A stretch of 62,375 bases of DNA from an uncultured Oscillibacter sp. (GTDB lineage Bacteria; Bacillota; Clostridia; Oscillospirales; Oscillospiraceae), in contig CAJUDW010000004.1 in NCBI GenBank assembly GCA_910584995.1, positions 50,017 to 112,391 on the forward strand, in the 5' to 3' direction. The notes beneath the pieces were generated by a model, which searched no databases, had not been told where the DNA came from, and saw only the letters and a program-made list of their open reading frames with translations. A program made the position numbers and the translations under genes. Shown here piece after piece: positions 51,955-59,910 of this stretch (position 1 is the first letter of the stretch; the number at the start of each line of letters is the position of its first letter).

Positions 51955-53448
51955 TTACTGGACCCGCATGGAGTGGGACACAATGTTGTCCTCCGTGATC
52001 TCCGGCCCCGTCAGCTGAGAGACCACCTCTCCCTCGTACATGATAAGCAGGCGGTCGCAGTAGCTGATCAGTTCGTCCCTGTCGCTGGCGTAGAGGATGA
52101 CGCTCATGTCCTTCTCCCGCACCAGGTTCATGATGAACTCGTAGAGATCCCGCTTTGCGCCTACGTCCACGCCCTTGGCCAGGTCCGCCAGCAGCAGTAC
52201 CTTGATATCGAAGGGCAGCCATTTGCCCACGACAATTTTTTGCTGGTTGCCGCCGGAGAGGGTGTAAATATCCACGTCAATATCCCTGGCCCGGACAGAT
52301 AGAGCCCGGCAGATCTCCTCCGCCTCGGCCCGGTATTGCTTTTCCGGAGTGAAGAAGGGCTGCTTTTTCAGGCCCAGCTTGGGATAAATCATGTTGTAGT
52401 AAATGGAATTGCGGGTAAACAGCCCCTCCTTCTGCCGATCCCCCGGCACCAGGAGGACGCCGCTACGCACCGCGTTGGAGGGCCGGTTCAGCCGGATCTG
52501 CTCTCCGCCGATCTCCACGCTGCCGGAAACCTCCGGGTAGTTGCCTGCCAGGGCCAGCATCAACTCATTCTGTCCCTGGCCCGCCAGGCCGCCGATGCCC
52601 AGCACCTCTCCCTTCCGCAGCCGGAAGGAAATGTCCCGCAGGTATTTCCCGTAGGTCAGGCCCTGCACCGTCAAAACCGGATCGTCCGGGATGTCGTAAT
52701 ACTCCTTGGTGGTGCGGATCCCTTCGGTTTCGCCGGTGATCATCCGCACAATGGCCTCCGGATCCCTGCCGTCCTTGGCAAAGTCCATGGCACCCACGTT
52801 CTCGCCGTTGCGGAACACCACGATGTCATCGCAAATCTCCAGAACCTCCCACAGACGGTGGGAGGTAAAAATCATGGCGACGCCCTCTTTCGCCAGCTTC
52901 CGCATATAGGCGAAGAGGCTCCGCACTTCCTCCTGCTCCAGGGCTGCGGTGGGCTCGTCAAAAATCAGCAGCTTCGGCTTCACGGAAATGGCCTTGGCAA
53001 TCTCCGTGATTTGCTGCTCGCCGGGGTTCAGATCGCAGACCTTGCGGTTCACGTCCAGGCCCGGCATCAATTCGGTGATGATTTCCTCCGCCCGCTTGAC
53101 GGCGGAGGCGTTATGCAGGAAAATCCCTTTTTTCTCCTCGATCCCCAGGGCGATATTCTGCCAGACAGTGAGATCGGGAATCAGGCTCAGGTTCTGGAAC
53201 ACCATAGAGATGCCGTCCATCCTGGCCTCGTTGGGGTTTTTGTAGGCGATCTCCCGTCCCTCGTACAGGATGGTGCCGCCGTCCTTGGCGTAAACGCCGG
53301 TGATGATTTTGGAAATGGTGCTCTTTCCGGAGCCGTTTGTGCCAAGCAGCCCGGTGATCCTCCCCGCTTCGCAGGTCAGGTTCCCGCTGCTCAGCGCGAC
53401 AACGCCGCCGAAGAGCTTTTTGACAGATTTGGCCTCCAACAGGGGCAT
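51955..53448 (-). CDS. ABC transporter ATP-binding protein, RbsA-like (two ATPase domains)
   Basis: 497 residues from MPLLEAKSVKKLF. The N-terminal ATPase has Walker A GTNGSGKST and Walker B LLIFDEPTAAL, but its signature reads LNPGEQQ instead of LSGGQ. The C-terminal ATPase has the inverse pattern: GGLAGQGQNE in the Walker A place, with signature LSGGNQQK. Two half-degenerate sites are usual in RbsA. Two motifs do differ at catalytic positions, so only one site may hydrolyse ATP well. Confidence 0.94.
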   Translation of the reverse strand: MPLLEAKSVKKLFGGVVALSSGNLTCEAGRITGLLGTNGSGKSTISKIITGVYAKDGGTILYEGREIAYKNPNEARMDGISMVFQNLSLIPDLTVWQNIALGIEEKKGIFLHNASAVKRAEEIITELMPGLDVNRKVCDLNPGEQQITEIAKAISVKPKLLIFDEPTAALEQEEVRSLFAYMRKLAKEGVAMIFTSHRLWEVLEICDDIVVFRNGENVGAMDFAKDGRDPEAIVRMITGETEGIRTTKEYYDIPDDPVLTVQGLTYGKYLRDISFRLRKGEVLGIGGLAGQGQNELMLALAGNYPEVSGSVEIGGEQIRLNRPSNAVRSGVLLVPGDRQKEGLFTRNSIYYNMIYPKLGLKKQPFFTPEKQYRAEAEEICRALSVRARDIDVDIYTLSGGNQQKIVVGKWLPFDIKVLLLADLAKGVDVGAKRDLYEFIMNLVREKDMSVILYASDRDELISYCDRLLIMYEGEVVSQLTGPEITEDNIVSHSMRVQ

Positions 53449-53557
53449 AGGCAGTCTCTCCTTTCCTCCGGTGGTCGTGTTCACCTCCCCGGCGGGCATG
53501 GGCGGCGCGATGAGGATCTCACCGCGCCGCCGTCCGCACCGGCAAAGATCGGTACGC

Positions 53558-54700
53558 TTACTTGAAGAAAGCCTTGACTTCATCCTCGGACCAGTATTCC
53601 GTCAGGAGATAGTCGTCGCCTTCGTTTTCCACCAGGGCCTTCATGTCCTGGAAGGTTTCGTCGGTGAACCAGGACTTGATGTCATAGATGAACGCTCTGC
53701 CGTAGAGGCCGCCCAGGGCGCCGTCGGCGGGCTGCTTGCCCTCAGCCAGGTTCACCGCCACCCGCAGGCCGGAGGCCACGATGGAGGGGGGATTGGGCTG
53801 GGAGCACATCTTCATGGTGGAACCATTGTCCAGCAGTTCCTGATAGAGTTTGGCGTTGGCAGTGCCGCACTCCACAAAAGCGGCCTTGGGCTCCTTGCCC
53901 AGGTCGGTGAAGGCGCTCAGGCAGCCATAGCCCATGGAGTCCTGGGTGATGACGCCGTCGATCTGCTGGCCGGAGCCCAGCAGCTGGGAGGTGATGTCCT
54001 TGGAGGTCTGGTTGTCCCAGCCGCCGGAGGTGCTGGAAATCATCTTGATGTTGGGATAATTCTTCAGCACGTCGTCGGTAGCGCGGATACGCTCGTTATT
54101 GGCGGGATGGCCCTCGCCGCCGTAGACCTGGATAACGTTACCTTCGCCGCCCAGCGCCTCGCAGATGTAGGAAGCCACCTTATGGCCCCAGGTGTAGTGA
54201 TCGATGGAGACACAGTACACGCCCTCCACGTCCACTTCGCAGTCGGCGGCCACAACGGTCTTGCCGGCGGCCACGGCCTCGGCCAGAACGCCGTTGAGGT
54301 CAGTGGGAGAGTTGGGGTTCACCACGATCACGTTGATGGCATCATCATTGATGAAATCGCGGATGATGTTGGCCTGCTCGTTGGCGTCCCAGTTGGTGGT
54401 GTTGTTGACGATCTTATAATCCTTGATGCGGCCTTCGGCCTTGTACTCCTCAGCGACCTTGGTGAAATCGTCGATACCCTCCTGGCGGAAGGTAGTGCCT
54501 GCGGCGCCGGTAGAGAAGCCGACTACCAGGTCGCTGGTTCCGGTAGGAGTTTCGGTGCCGGTATTCCCGGCATCGGGCGTCTTCTGCTCTGTCTGCCCGG
54601 CATCTGGGGTTTTGGAACCGGCGTCCTTGCCGCCGCCGCACCCGGTGGCCAGAGTCAAGAGCATCATCGCGCTGAGTAAGAGAGCAACTACCTTTTTCAT
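53558..54700 (-). CDS. Sugar/nucleoside-type ABC substrate-binding lipoprotein
   Basis: 380 residues, ATG after GGAGGAAAGAAC. Lipobox TLATGC, a Thr/Glu/Pro-rich linker repeating TPDAGxTE, then a type-1 periplasmic-binding fold (LVVGFSTGAAG, NVIVVNPNSPTDLNG, VITQDSMGYG). First gene of the importer, with a strong promoter. Because the next genes are hydroxylase 2 and its hydrolase, the ligand may be the hydroxylase substrate, for example a purine or other N-heterocycle; this is inference. Confidence 0.93.
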   Translation of the reverse strand: MKKVVALLLSAMMLLTLATGCGGGKDAGSKTPDAGQTEQKTPDAGNTGTETPTGTSDLVVGFSTGAAGTTFRQEGIDDFTKVAEEYKAEGRIKDYKIVNNTTNWDANEQANIIRDFINDDAINVIVVNPNSPTDLNGVLAEAVAAGKTVVAADCEVDVEGVYCVSIDHYTWGHKVASYICEALGGEGNVIQVYGGEGHPANNERIRATDDVLKNYPNIKMISSTSGGWDNQTSKDITSQLLGSGQQIDGVITQDSMGYGCLSAFTDLGKEPKAAFVECGTANAKLYQELLDNGSTMKMCSQPNPPSIVASGLRVAVNLAEGKQPADGALGGLYGRAFIYDIKSWFTDETFQDMKALVENEGDDYLLTEYWSEDEVKAFFK

Positions 54701-54770
54701 GTTCTTTCCTCCATATGTCGTTCTGTTTTACGGACGGGCGATTTGATCCTCGATTGTTCTGTAATCAATA

Positions 54771-54779
54771 ATCGTTTAT
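54771..54779. promoter_or_regulatory. ATCGTTTAT motif at the importer promoter
   Basis: It lies immediately downstream of the predicted start of the importer operon, in the context TAATCAATAATCGTTTATCC. The same 9-mer is placed similarly at the xdhC-moaA promoter (35087-35095). Confidence 0.45.
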
Positions 54780-54791
54780 CCGTTTGTCAGT

Positions 54792-54819
54792 ATTATACCA
54801 AAGACTGAAGGGAAAGCAA
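54792..54819 (-). promoter_or_regulatory. Promoter of the importer/hydroxylase-2 operon
   Basis: Minus strand: TTGCTT (54814-54819), 16-nt spacer, TATAAT (54792-54797) preceded by TGG. The leader is about 85 nt. Confidence 0.75.
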
Positions 54820-54935
54820 GATCAATTTTCCTTATTTCCACAATAACCCCTTAAATTCGGCGGAATTGCAAAGACAGAGGTACAAAAATTGTGTACTTCC
54901 AATAAAAATTTTTCCTTCCGAAACCGTCCCCGCTC

Positions 54936-54964
54936 TTGACATTTTTCCCTACAATCCGTATGCT
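54936..54964 (+). promoter_or_regulatory. Promoter of the second GntR gene
   Basis: TTGACA (54936-54941), 17-nt spacer, TATGCT (54959-54964). The palindrome-like TGCTGGTATACAGCA (54961-54975), with core GTATAC, overlaps the -10 and is a plausible autoregulatory operator. Confidence 0.75.
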
Positions 54965-54997
54965 GGTATACAGCAGGAAAAGAAGGAAGGAACTGCC

Positions 54998-55645
54998 ATG
55001 GACACTCCGATCACAAAAGAAGAGGCCGCCTATCAGGCCATCCGGGGCGCTATCATCCAGGGAGAACTACAGCCGGGACAGGCCGTCACCATCCGGGATC
55101 TGGCGGCAAAATTCGGCCTGGGCCGTACCCCCATTACCGACGCCATGAAGCACCTGGCCCTGGATGGCTGGCTTGAGTCCACCACCGGCGTAGGGACCCG
55201 GGTGGCCAACCTGGATCTGTCGGATCGCTACGCCTACATGCAGGTCCGGGGGGCCGTGGAGGCCCTATCCGTGCGGCTCTGCGCCGAAGCCGCCGGGCCG
55301 GAGGATCTCCTGTCCCTGGAACACTGTTTAGCGGTAGCAAAGCTGGCTATCGACTCCGGCAATCTGGTGCGGGCCATTGAGGCGGACATCGACTTCCACC
55401 GGCTCTGCGCCAAATGCAGCGGGAACCGTTTCCTTTACCAGATCTATGATCGGATGCTGTCCCAGGACGAGTTAGTGTTTTTCCGCAACGTCTCCGATGT
55501 AGACATCCGCGTCCAGTCCCACCAGCAGCACGCCGCCATTGTGGCGGCTATCCGCTCCGGGGATCCGGATCGGGCGGAAGAGGCCTCCCGCAGCCACACC
55601 AAGACTATCCTGGAGCGCCTGCGGGCGGAACGGAAGCAGCCCTGA
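54998..55645 (+). CDS. GntR family regulator, FCD type
   Basis: 215 residues from MDTPITKEEAAYQAIRG, after AAGGAAGGAACTGCC; upstream open sequence overlaps the promoter and is not coding. Winged helix about 8-72 (VTIRDLAAKFGLGRTPIT); FCD domain about 80-210 with DIDFHRLCAKCSGN and HQQHAAIVAAIRSGD. It is divergent from the importer/hydroxylase-2 operon, the usual position for a local regulator of that operon. Confidence 0.93.
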   Translation: MDTPITKEEAAYQAIRGAIIQGELQPGQAVTIRDLAAKFGLGRTPITDAMKHLALDGWLESTTGVGTRVANLDLSDRYAYMQVRGAVEALSVRLCAEAAGPEDLLSLEHCLAVAKLAIDSGNLVRAIEADIDFHRLCAKCSGNRFLYQIYDRMLSQDELVFFRNVSDVDIRVQSHQQHAAIVAAIRSGDPDRAEEASRSHTKTILERLRAERKQP

Positions 55646-55671
55646 CAGGCTGTGATATCAAAAAATAAGCA

Positions 55672-55700
55672 CCCCGGCCGCCTTTACCAGGCGGCCGGGG
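55672..55700. terminator. Bidirectional terminator between GntR gene and gdhA
   Basis: CCCCGGCCGCC-TTTACCA-GGCGGCCGGGG, a perfect 11-bp stem; on the minus strand it is followed by GCTTATTTTTT, a good T-run for gdhA. Confidence 0.88.
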
Positions 55701-55744
55701 CGTTTATCAACTCTCTGCCGGACACTCCGCGTCCGGTTACTTTT

Positions 55745-57094
55745 TTAGAAAATACCCTGGGCCATCATGGCGTCGGCCACCCGCAGGAAGCCGGCGATGT
55801 TGGCGCCTGCCACCAGGTTGTAGCCCAGGCCGTACTCCTCCGCAGCCTCCACGCTCATGGTGTAGATGGTATCCATAATCCGGTGAAGCTGCTTGTCTAC
55901 CTCTTCCTCGGTCCAGATCAGGCGTTCGCTGTTCTGGGCCATCTCAAGGGCGGAAGTGGCCACGCCGCCGGCGTTCACCGCCTTGCTGGGGGCCACGATG
56001 ACACCGGGCTGCTCCATCAGGAATTTCAGCGCATTGTTGGTGGTGGGCATATTGGCCACTTCGATATAATACTTCACGCCGTTGGCGGCAATCTGCTTGG
56101 CATGCTCCAGATGCACGTCATTCTGCATGGCAGAGGGCATGGCAATATCCACCTTCACCCCCCAGGGCTTCTCCCCAGCGTGGAACTCCACGCCGAACTT
56201 TTCCGCGTAGTCCTGCACCCGGTTGCGGCCGGAGCCCCGCATCTCCACCAGGTAGGCGATCTTCTCCGGGGTATTCACGCCGTCGGGATCATAGACATAA
56301 CCGTCGGGGCCGGAGAGGGTGACTACCTTGGCGCCCAGTTCCGTAGCCTTTTTGCAGATGCCCCAGGTGACATTGCCGAAACCGGCGCAGGCGATGGTCT
56401 TTCCGGCCAGGGCCTCCCCCTCGTGCTTCAGCACGTTTTCCAGATAGTACACGGAGCCGAAACCCGTGGCCTCAGGCCGCACCAGGGAGCCGCCGGAGGC
56501 AAAATCCTTACCGGTGAGGACGCCGTTTTCCCATGCGCCCCGCAGGCGGCGGTACTGGCCGAAGAGATAGCTGATCTCCCGGGTGCCGCAGCCCATATCC
56601 CCGGCAGGAACGTCCACATCCGGGCCGATAAAGCGGTGGAGCCCCGTCATGAAAGATTGGCAAAAGCGCATAATCTCCCCATCGGACTTGCCGGTAGGAT
56701 CGAAGTCGCTGCCGCCCTTGCCGCTGCCGATAGGCAGGCCGGTGAGGGCGTTTTTGAAGGTCTGCTCAAAGGCCAGGAACTTGATAATACTGAGATTCAC
56801 GTCCTTCTGGAACCGCAGTCCGCCCTTGTAGGGGCCGATAGCGCCGTTAAACTGGCAGCGGTAGCCGGTATTGGTATGCCAGGTCCCGTCATCTGCCATC
56901 CAGGTCACCCGGAAGGTGATGGTCCGCTCCGGCTCCACCATCCGCTCCAGCAGGCAGGCCTTTTCAAATTCCGGATGCTTTTCCACTACCGGCTCCAGAG
57001 AGGTATAGACCTCCTCCACCGTCTGGACGAACTCCGGCTCATTGGCGTGCCGGGCCTTCACATTCTCGATGACTCTTGCGATATACGCGTTCAT
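55745..57094 (-). CDS. gdhA: NADP-type glutamate dehydrogenase
   Basis: 449 residues from the ATG at 57094, 7 nt after GGAGG; an in-frame TTG just before is not needed. Conserved blocks are QFNGAIGPYKGGLRF, the catalytic-lysine segment PIGSGKGGSDFDP, and NAD(P)-site AGFGNVTWGI. The hexameric type of about 450 residues is normally NADP-linked and assimilates ammonia, which could take up ammonia released by amino-acid or purine breakdown nearby. Single-gene unit with its own promoter and terminator. Confidence 0.96.
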   Translation of the reverse strand: MNAYIARVIENVKARHANEPEFVQTVEEVYTSLEPVVEKHPEFEKACLLERMVEPERTITFRVTWMADDGTWHTNTGYRCQFNGAIGPYKGGLRFQKDVNLSIIKFLAFEQTFKNALTGLPIGSGKGGSDFDPTGKSDGEIMRFCQSFMTGLHRFIGPDVDVPAGDMGCGTREISYLFGQYRRLRGAWENGVLTGKDFASGGSLVRPEATGFGSVYYLENVLKHEGEALAGKTIACAGFGNVTWGICKKATELGAKVVTLSGPDGYVYDPDGVNTPEKIAYLVEMRGSGRNRVQDYAEKFGVEFHAGEKPWGVKVDIAMPSAMQNDVHLEHAKQIAANGVKYYIEVANMPTTNNALKFLMEQPGVIVAPSKAVNAGGVATSALEMAQNSERLIWTEEEVDKQLHRIMDTIYTMSVEAAEEYGLGYNLVAGANIAGFLRVADAMMAQGIF

Positions 57095-57173
57095 CAAACA
57101 TCCTCCTTCTGCAATTAACGCTTGAACCTAACGCTTCTGCCTTGGGTTCCGCCTTTTTTCCGGTATTACGGTT

Positions 57174-57202
57174 ATTTTACCATATTCCCCGGCGGATTGC
57201 AA
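57174..57202 (-). promoter_or_regulatory. Promoter of gdhA
   Basis: Minus strand: TTGCAA (57197-57202), 17-nt spacer, TAAAAT (57174-57179). The leader is about 75 nt. Confidence 0.75.
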
Positions 57203-57209
57203 CCGCAAT

Positions 57210-59891
57210 TCACGGCTGAACCGGCCCGTCCCCGTGGGTCTCCAGCAGGGCCTTGACCGTTTGCTCCAGAACCGCCATGTCAATGGGCTTGGCCACGTGG
57301 GCGTTCATCCCGGCCTCCAGGGCATCCCGGATATCCTCGGCAAAGGCGTTGGCCGTCATGGCGATGACGAGGATCTTCATGGCCAGCGGGTGGCCGGAAT
57401 CCCGGATGGCCCTGGTGGCCTTGTAGCCGTTCATGACCGGCATCTGCACGTCCATCAGTACCAGCTGGTACTGCCCAGGCACAGAGCGCTCAAAGGCCTC
57501 CACGGCAAGCTGGCCGTTTTCATAGATATCGCAGGAAGCGCCTGCCATATCCAGCAGTTCCCCCAGGATCTCGGCATTGATCTCGTTGTCCTCCGCCACA
57601 AGGATGTGCATCCCCTTCAGGATGCTCTGCTCCTCCTTCCGCTCCGCCGGCTGCTCCGGCTCCTGATTCCGGTTGATCATGGCGTCTATCCTCTGGCGGA
57701 AGCTGGTCAGGAAGAAAGGCTTAGGCAGGAAGGCATCCACCCCGGCCTCCACGGCCTCATCCTCAATCCCTGGCCAGTCATAGCTGGTGAGGACCAGGAT
57801 GGGGATATCCCTGGGAATCTCCCGGCGGATGCGCCTGGCTGTCTCCAGGCCGTCCATCCCCGGCATCTTCCAGTCCAGCAGGATCACGTGATACAGCCGA
57901 TCCTCCTTCTCTGACCGCTTGATCATTTCCAGCGCCGTATGGCCGTTTAGGGCATACTCCACCTGGACGCCGGTGCTCTCCATGGTAATCTGGATATTCT
58001 GGCAGATTACCTCCTCGTCATCCACTGCCAGGATCCGGGTAATCCCATGATTCTTCCAGAAATTCTGATCGATTTCCTGTTCGCTGACATGCAGTTCCAG
58101 GTTGACCGTGAAGGTGGTGCCCTTCCCCTTCTCACTCTCCACGGAGATGGTACCGCCCATCAGATCCAGCAGGTTCTTCGTAATAGCCATGCCCAGGCCT
58201 GTGCCCTGGATTTTGTTGGTAACGCTGTCCTCCTCCCGGGTAAAGGCGTGGAAAAGTTTTCGGAGATACTCCTCGCTCATGCCGTAGCCGTCGTCCGACA
58301 CCACGAACCGGAACCGGGCCAGCTGCTTGTTCAGCTGCGGCAGTTCCTCCACCGACAAGGTGACATGGCCGCCCTTGGGCGTGTACTTCAGCGCGTTGGA
58401 CAGCAGGTTCAGCAGGATCTGGTTCAGGCGGATCTTATCCATGATCACCTGCTCATGCTTGAGGCCCTTGTTGTACACCTCGAAGATATGGGACTTTTCC
58501 TTCATCTGGGGGCGGATGATGGCGTCGATATTTTCAATCAAATCCACCATATTTTCGTCGGACAGGTTCAGGGTGGTCTTGCCCGCCTCGATCTTGCTGA
58601 TATCCAGGATGTCGTTAATCAGCCCCAGCAGATGGTGGCTGGAGGCGGTAATCTTCCTGGTATACTCCCGCACCTTGTCGGGATTTTCCGCGTCCCGGGC
58701 CAAAAGGGTGGCAAAACCCACAATGGCATTCATCGGCGTGCGGATATCGTGGCTCATATTGGAGAGGAATGAACTCTTGGCCCGGTTCGCCTCCTCAGCA
58801 ATCTGGAAGGCTTGCTCCGCAGTCTCCTTTGACCGGGCCAGCATGGCGTTGCTCTCCTCCAGCCGGGCGTTCATTTCCTCCTGGCGGCGCAGGTTCTCCT
58901 GTTCCCTGCGGAACAGGGCCTTGCTGTTCCGCTGCCGGACTATGGATACCGCCACCAGCATCAGCAGGATCAGCAGGAACACCGACAAAACCAGCAGCAT
59001 CCGCAGGATGGCCTCCACCATATTCACCGTCCCGGAGGCCACGTATTCCGCCGGGATCAGGAACAGCAGCAGGGTGTCATACCCCCCCAGGGAGGCCAGG
59101 CAGTATAAATAATCCTCGTCTCTATACTGGAAATCCGCTGTAACAAGATCCCTCTGCTCCAGAATCTCCCTGAGATCCCAGTTATCGCGGCCGTCCACAT
59201 CCTCCAGGACCTTCAGCACGTTATAAGCCTGGATGGTTTTCTCCTCTTCAGTGTCGTCATACATCCGCGTGCCGTCGCTCCGGAGGATATACGTCTCGCT
59301 CCGGTTCCCATAGGCGCTGCTGTCATAGTATTCCGTCAGGGTATGTACGTCCTTCAGCAGGACAATGTGGGTGAAAACGGTATCCCCTCCATGAAGCGGC
59401 GCATTAAATTTCTGGACAAATGCCCAGCAGCCGTTTTCATGGTCCTCGCTGTCAAAAATAAAGACATACCGGCTCCGGCCATCAGAAATCCGGCCGATAT
59501 CGGACCAGACGCCGTGTTTTCCGGCGGCGTCCCAGCAGTTCCCCTGGCTGTCCAACAGCATCAGGCTGGAACTGTAGCGGTCCGTCTCCAGCAGGCGCTC
59601 CAAACGGCCGGCAGCGGCCGGCACATCCTCCTCCACGTCCAGTTCCCGGCCCTCCAGGATGTTGACAGCGGCGGTGAGATAGTTCCAATGGGCATCCAGG
59701 GCGTTGTACAGATTGGCCCGCACCTGGGAGGTCAGTTCCGTAAGCTGAGTAGATCGCTCCTGAAAGATCTGCTGATCCAGATATTTTGTGAAATAGGACC
59801 CTCCTGCCGCCAGAAACAGAAGCAGGCAGGCCGCCGATATAACGGGAAACAAGAAAGCGTATTTTTTCTTCCGGGGTTTCAAATCATCCAT
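57210..59891 (-). CDS. Hybrid sensor histidine kinase with two receiver domains
   Basis: 893 residues. First span about 12-32, a large outer sensor region about 33-290, second span about 292-318, then a coiled-coil linker. The kinase core has the phospho-His in MSHDIRTPMNAI (about 381), followed by N, G1 and G2 boxes (NALKYTPKGG, GTGLGMAI). Receiver 1 (AVDDEEV about 620, LLDWKMPGMDG) and receiver 2 (AEDNEIN about 762, LMDVQMPVMNG) follow. No Hpt or DNA-binding domain, so output passes to another protein. It starts 19 bp behind the binding-protein fusion gene. Confidence 0.94.
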   Translation of the reverse strand: MDDLKPRKKKYAFLFPVISAACLLLFLAAGGSYFTKYLDQQIFQERSTQLTELTSQVRANLYNALDAHWNYLTAAVNILEGRELDVEEDVPAAAGRLERLLETDRYSSSLMLLDSQGNCWDAAGKHGVWSDIGRISDGRSRYVFIFDSEDHENGCWAFVQKFNAPLHGGDTVFTHIVLLKDVHTLTEYYDSSAYGNRSETYILRSDGTRMYDDTEEEKTIQAYNVLKVLEDVDGRDNWDLREILEQRDLVTADFQYRDEDYLYCLASLGGYDTLLLFLIPAEYVASGTVNMVEAILRMLLVLSVFLLILLMLVAVSIVRQRNSKALFRREQENLRRQEEMNARLEESNAMLARSKETAEQAFQIAEEANRAKSSFLSNMSHDIRTPMNAIVGFATLLARDAENPDKVREYTRKITASSHHLLGLINDILDISKIEAGKTTLNLSDENMVDLIENIDAIIRPQMKEKSHIFEVYNKGLKHEQVIMDKIRLNQILLNLLSNALKYTPKGGHVTLSVEELPQLNKQLARFRFVVSDDGYGMSEEYLRKLFHAFTREEDSVTNKIQGTGLGMAITKNLLDLMGGTISVESEKGKGTTFTVNLELHVSEQEIDQNFWKNHGITRILAVDDEEVICQNIQITMESTGVQVEYALNGHTALEMIKRSEKEDRLYHVILLDWKMPGMDGLETARRIRREIPRDIPILVLTSYDWPGIEDEAVEAGVDAFLPKPFFLTSFRQRIDAMINRNQEPEQPAERKEEQSILKGMHILVAEDNEINAEILGELLDMAGASCDIYENGQLAVEAFERSVPGQYQLVLMDVQMPVMNGYKATRAIRDSGHPLAMKILVIAMTANAFAEDIRDALEAGMNAHVAKPIDMAVLEQTVKALLETHGDGPVQP

Positions 59892-59910
59892 AGTTTCTCC
59901 CGCTTTCCCC

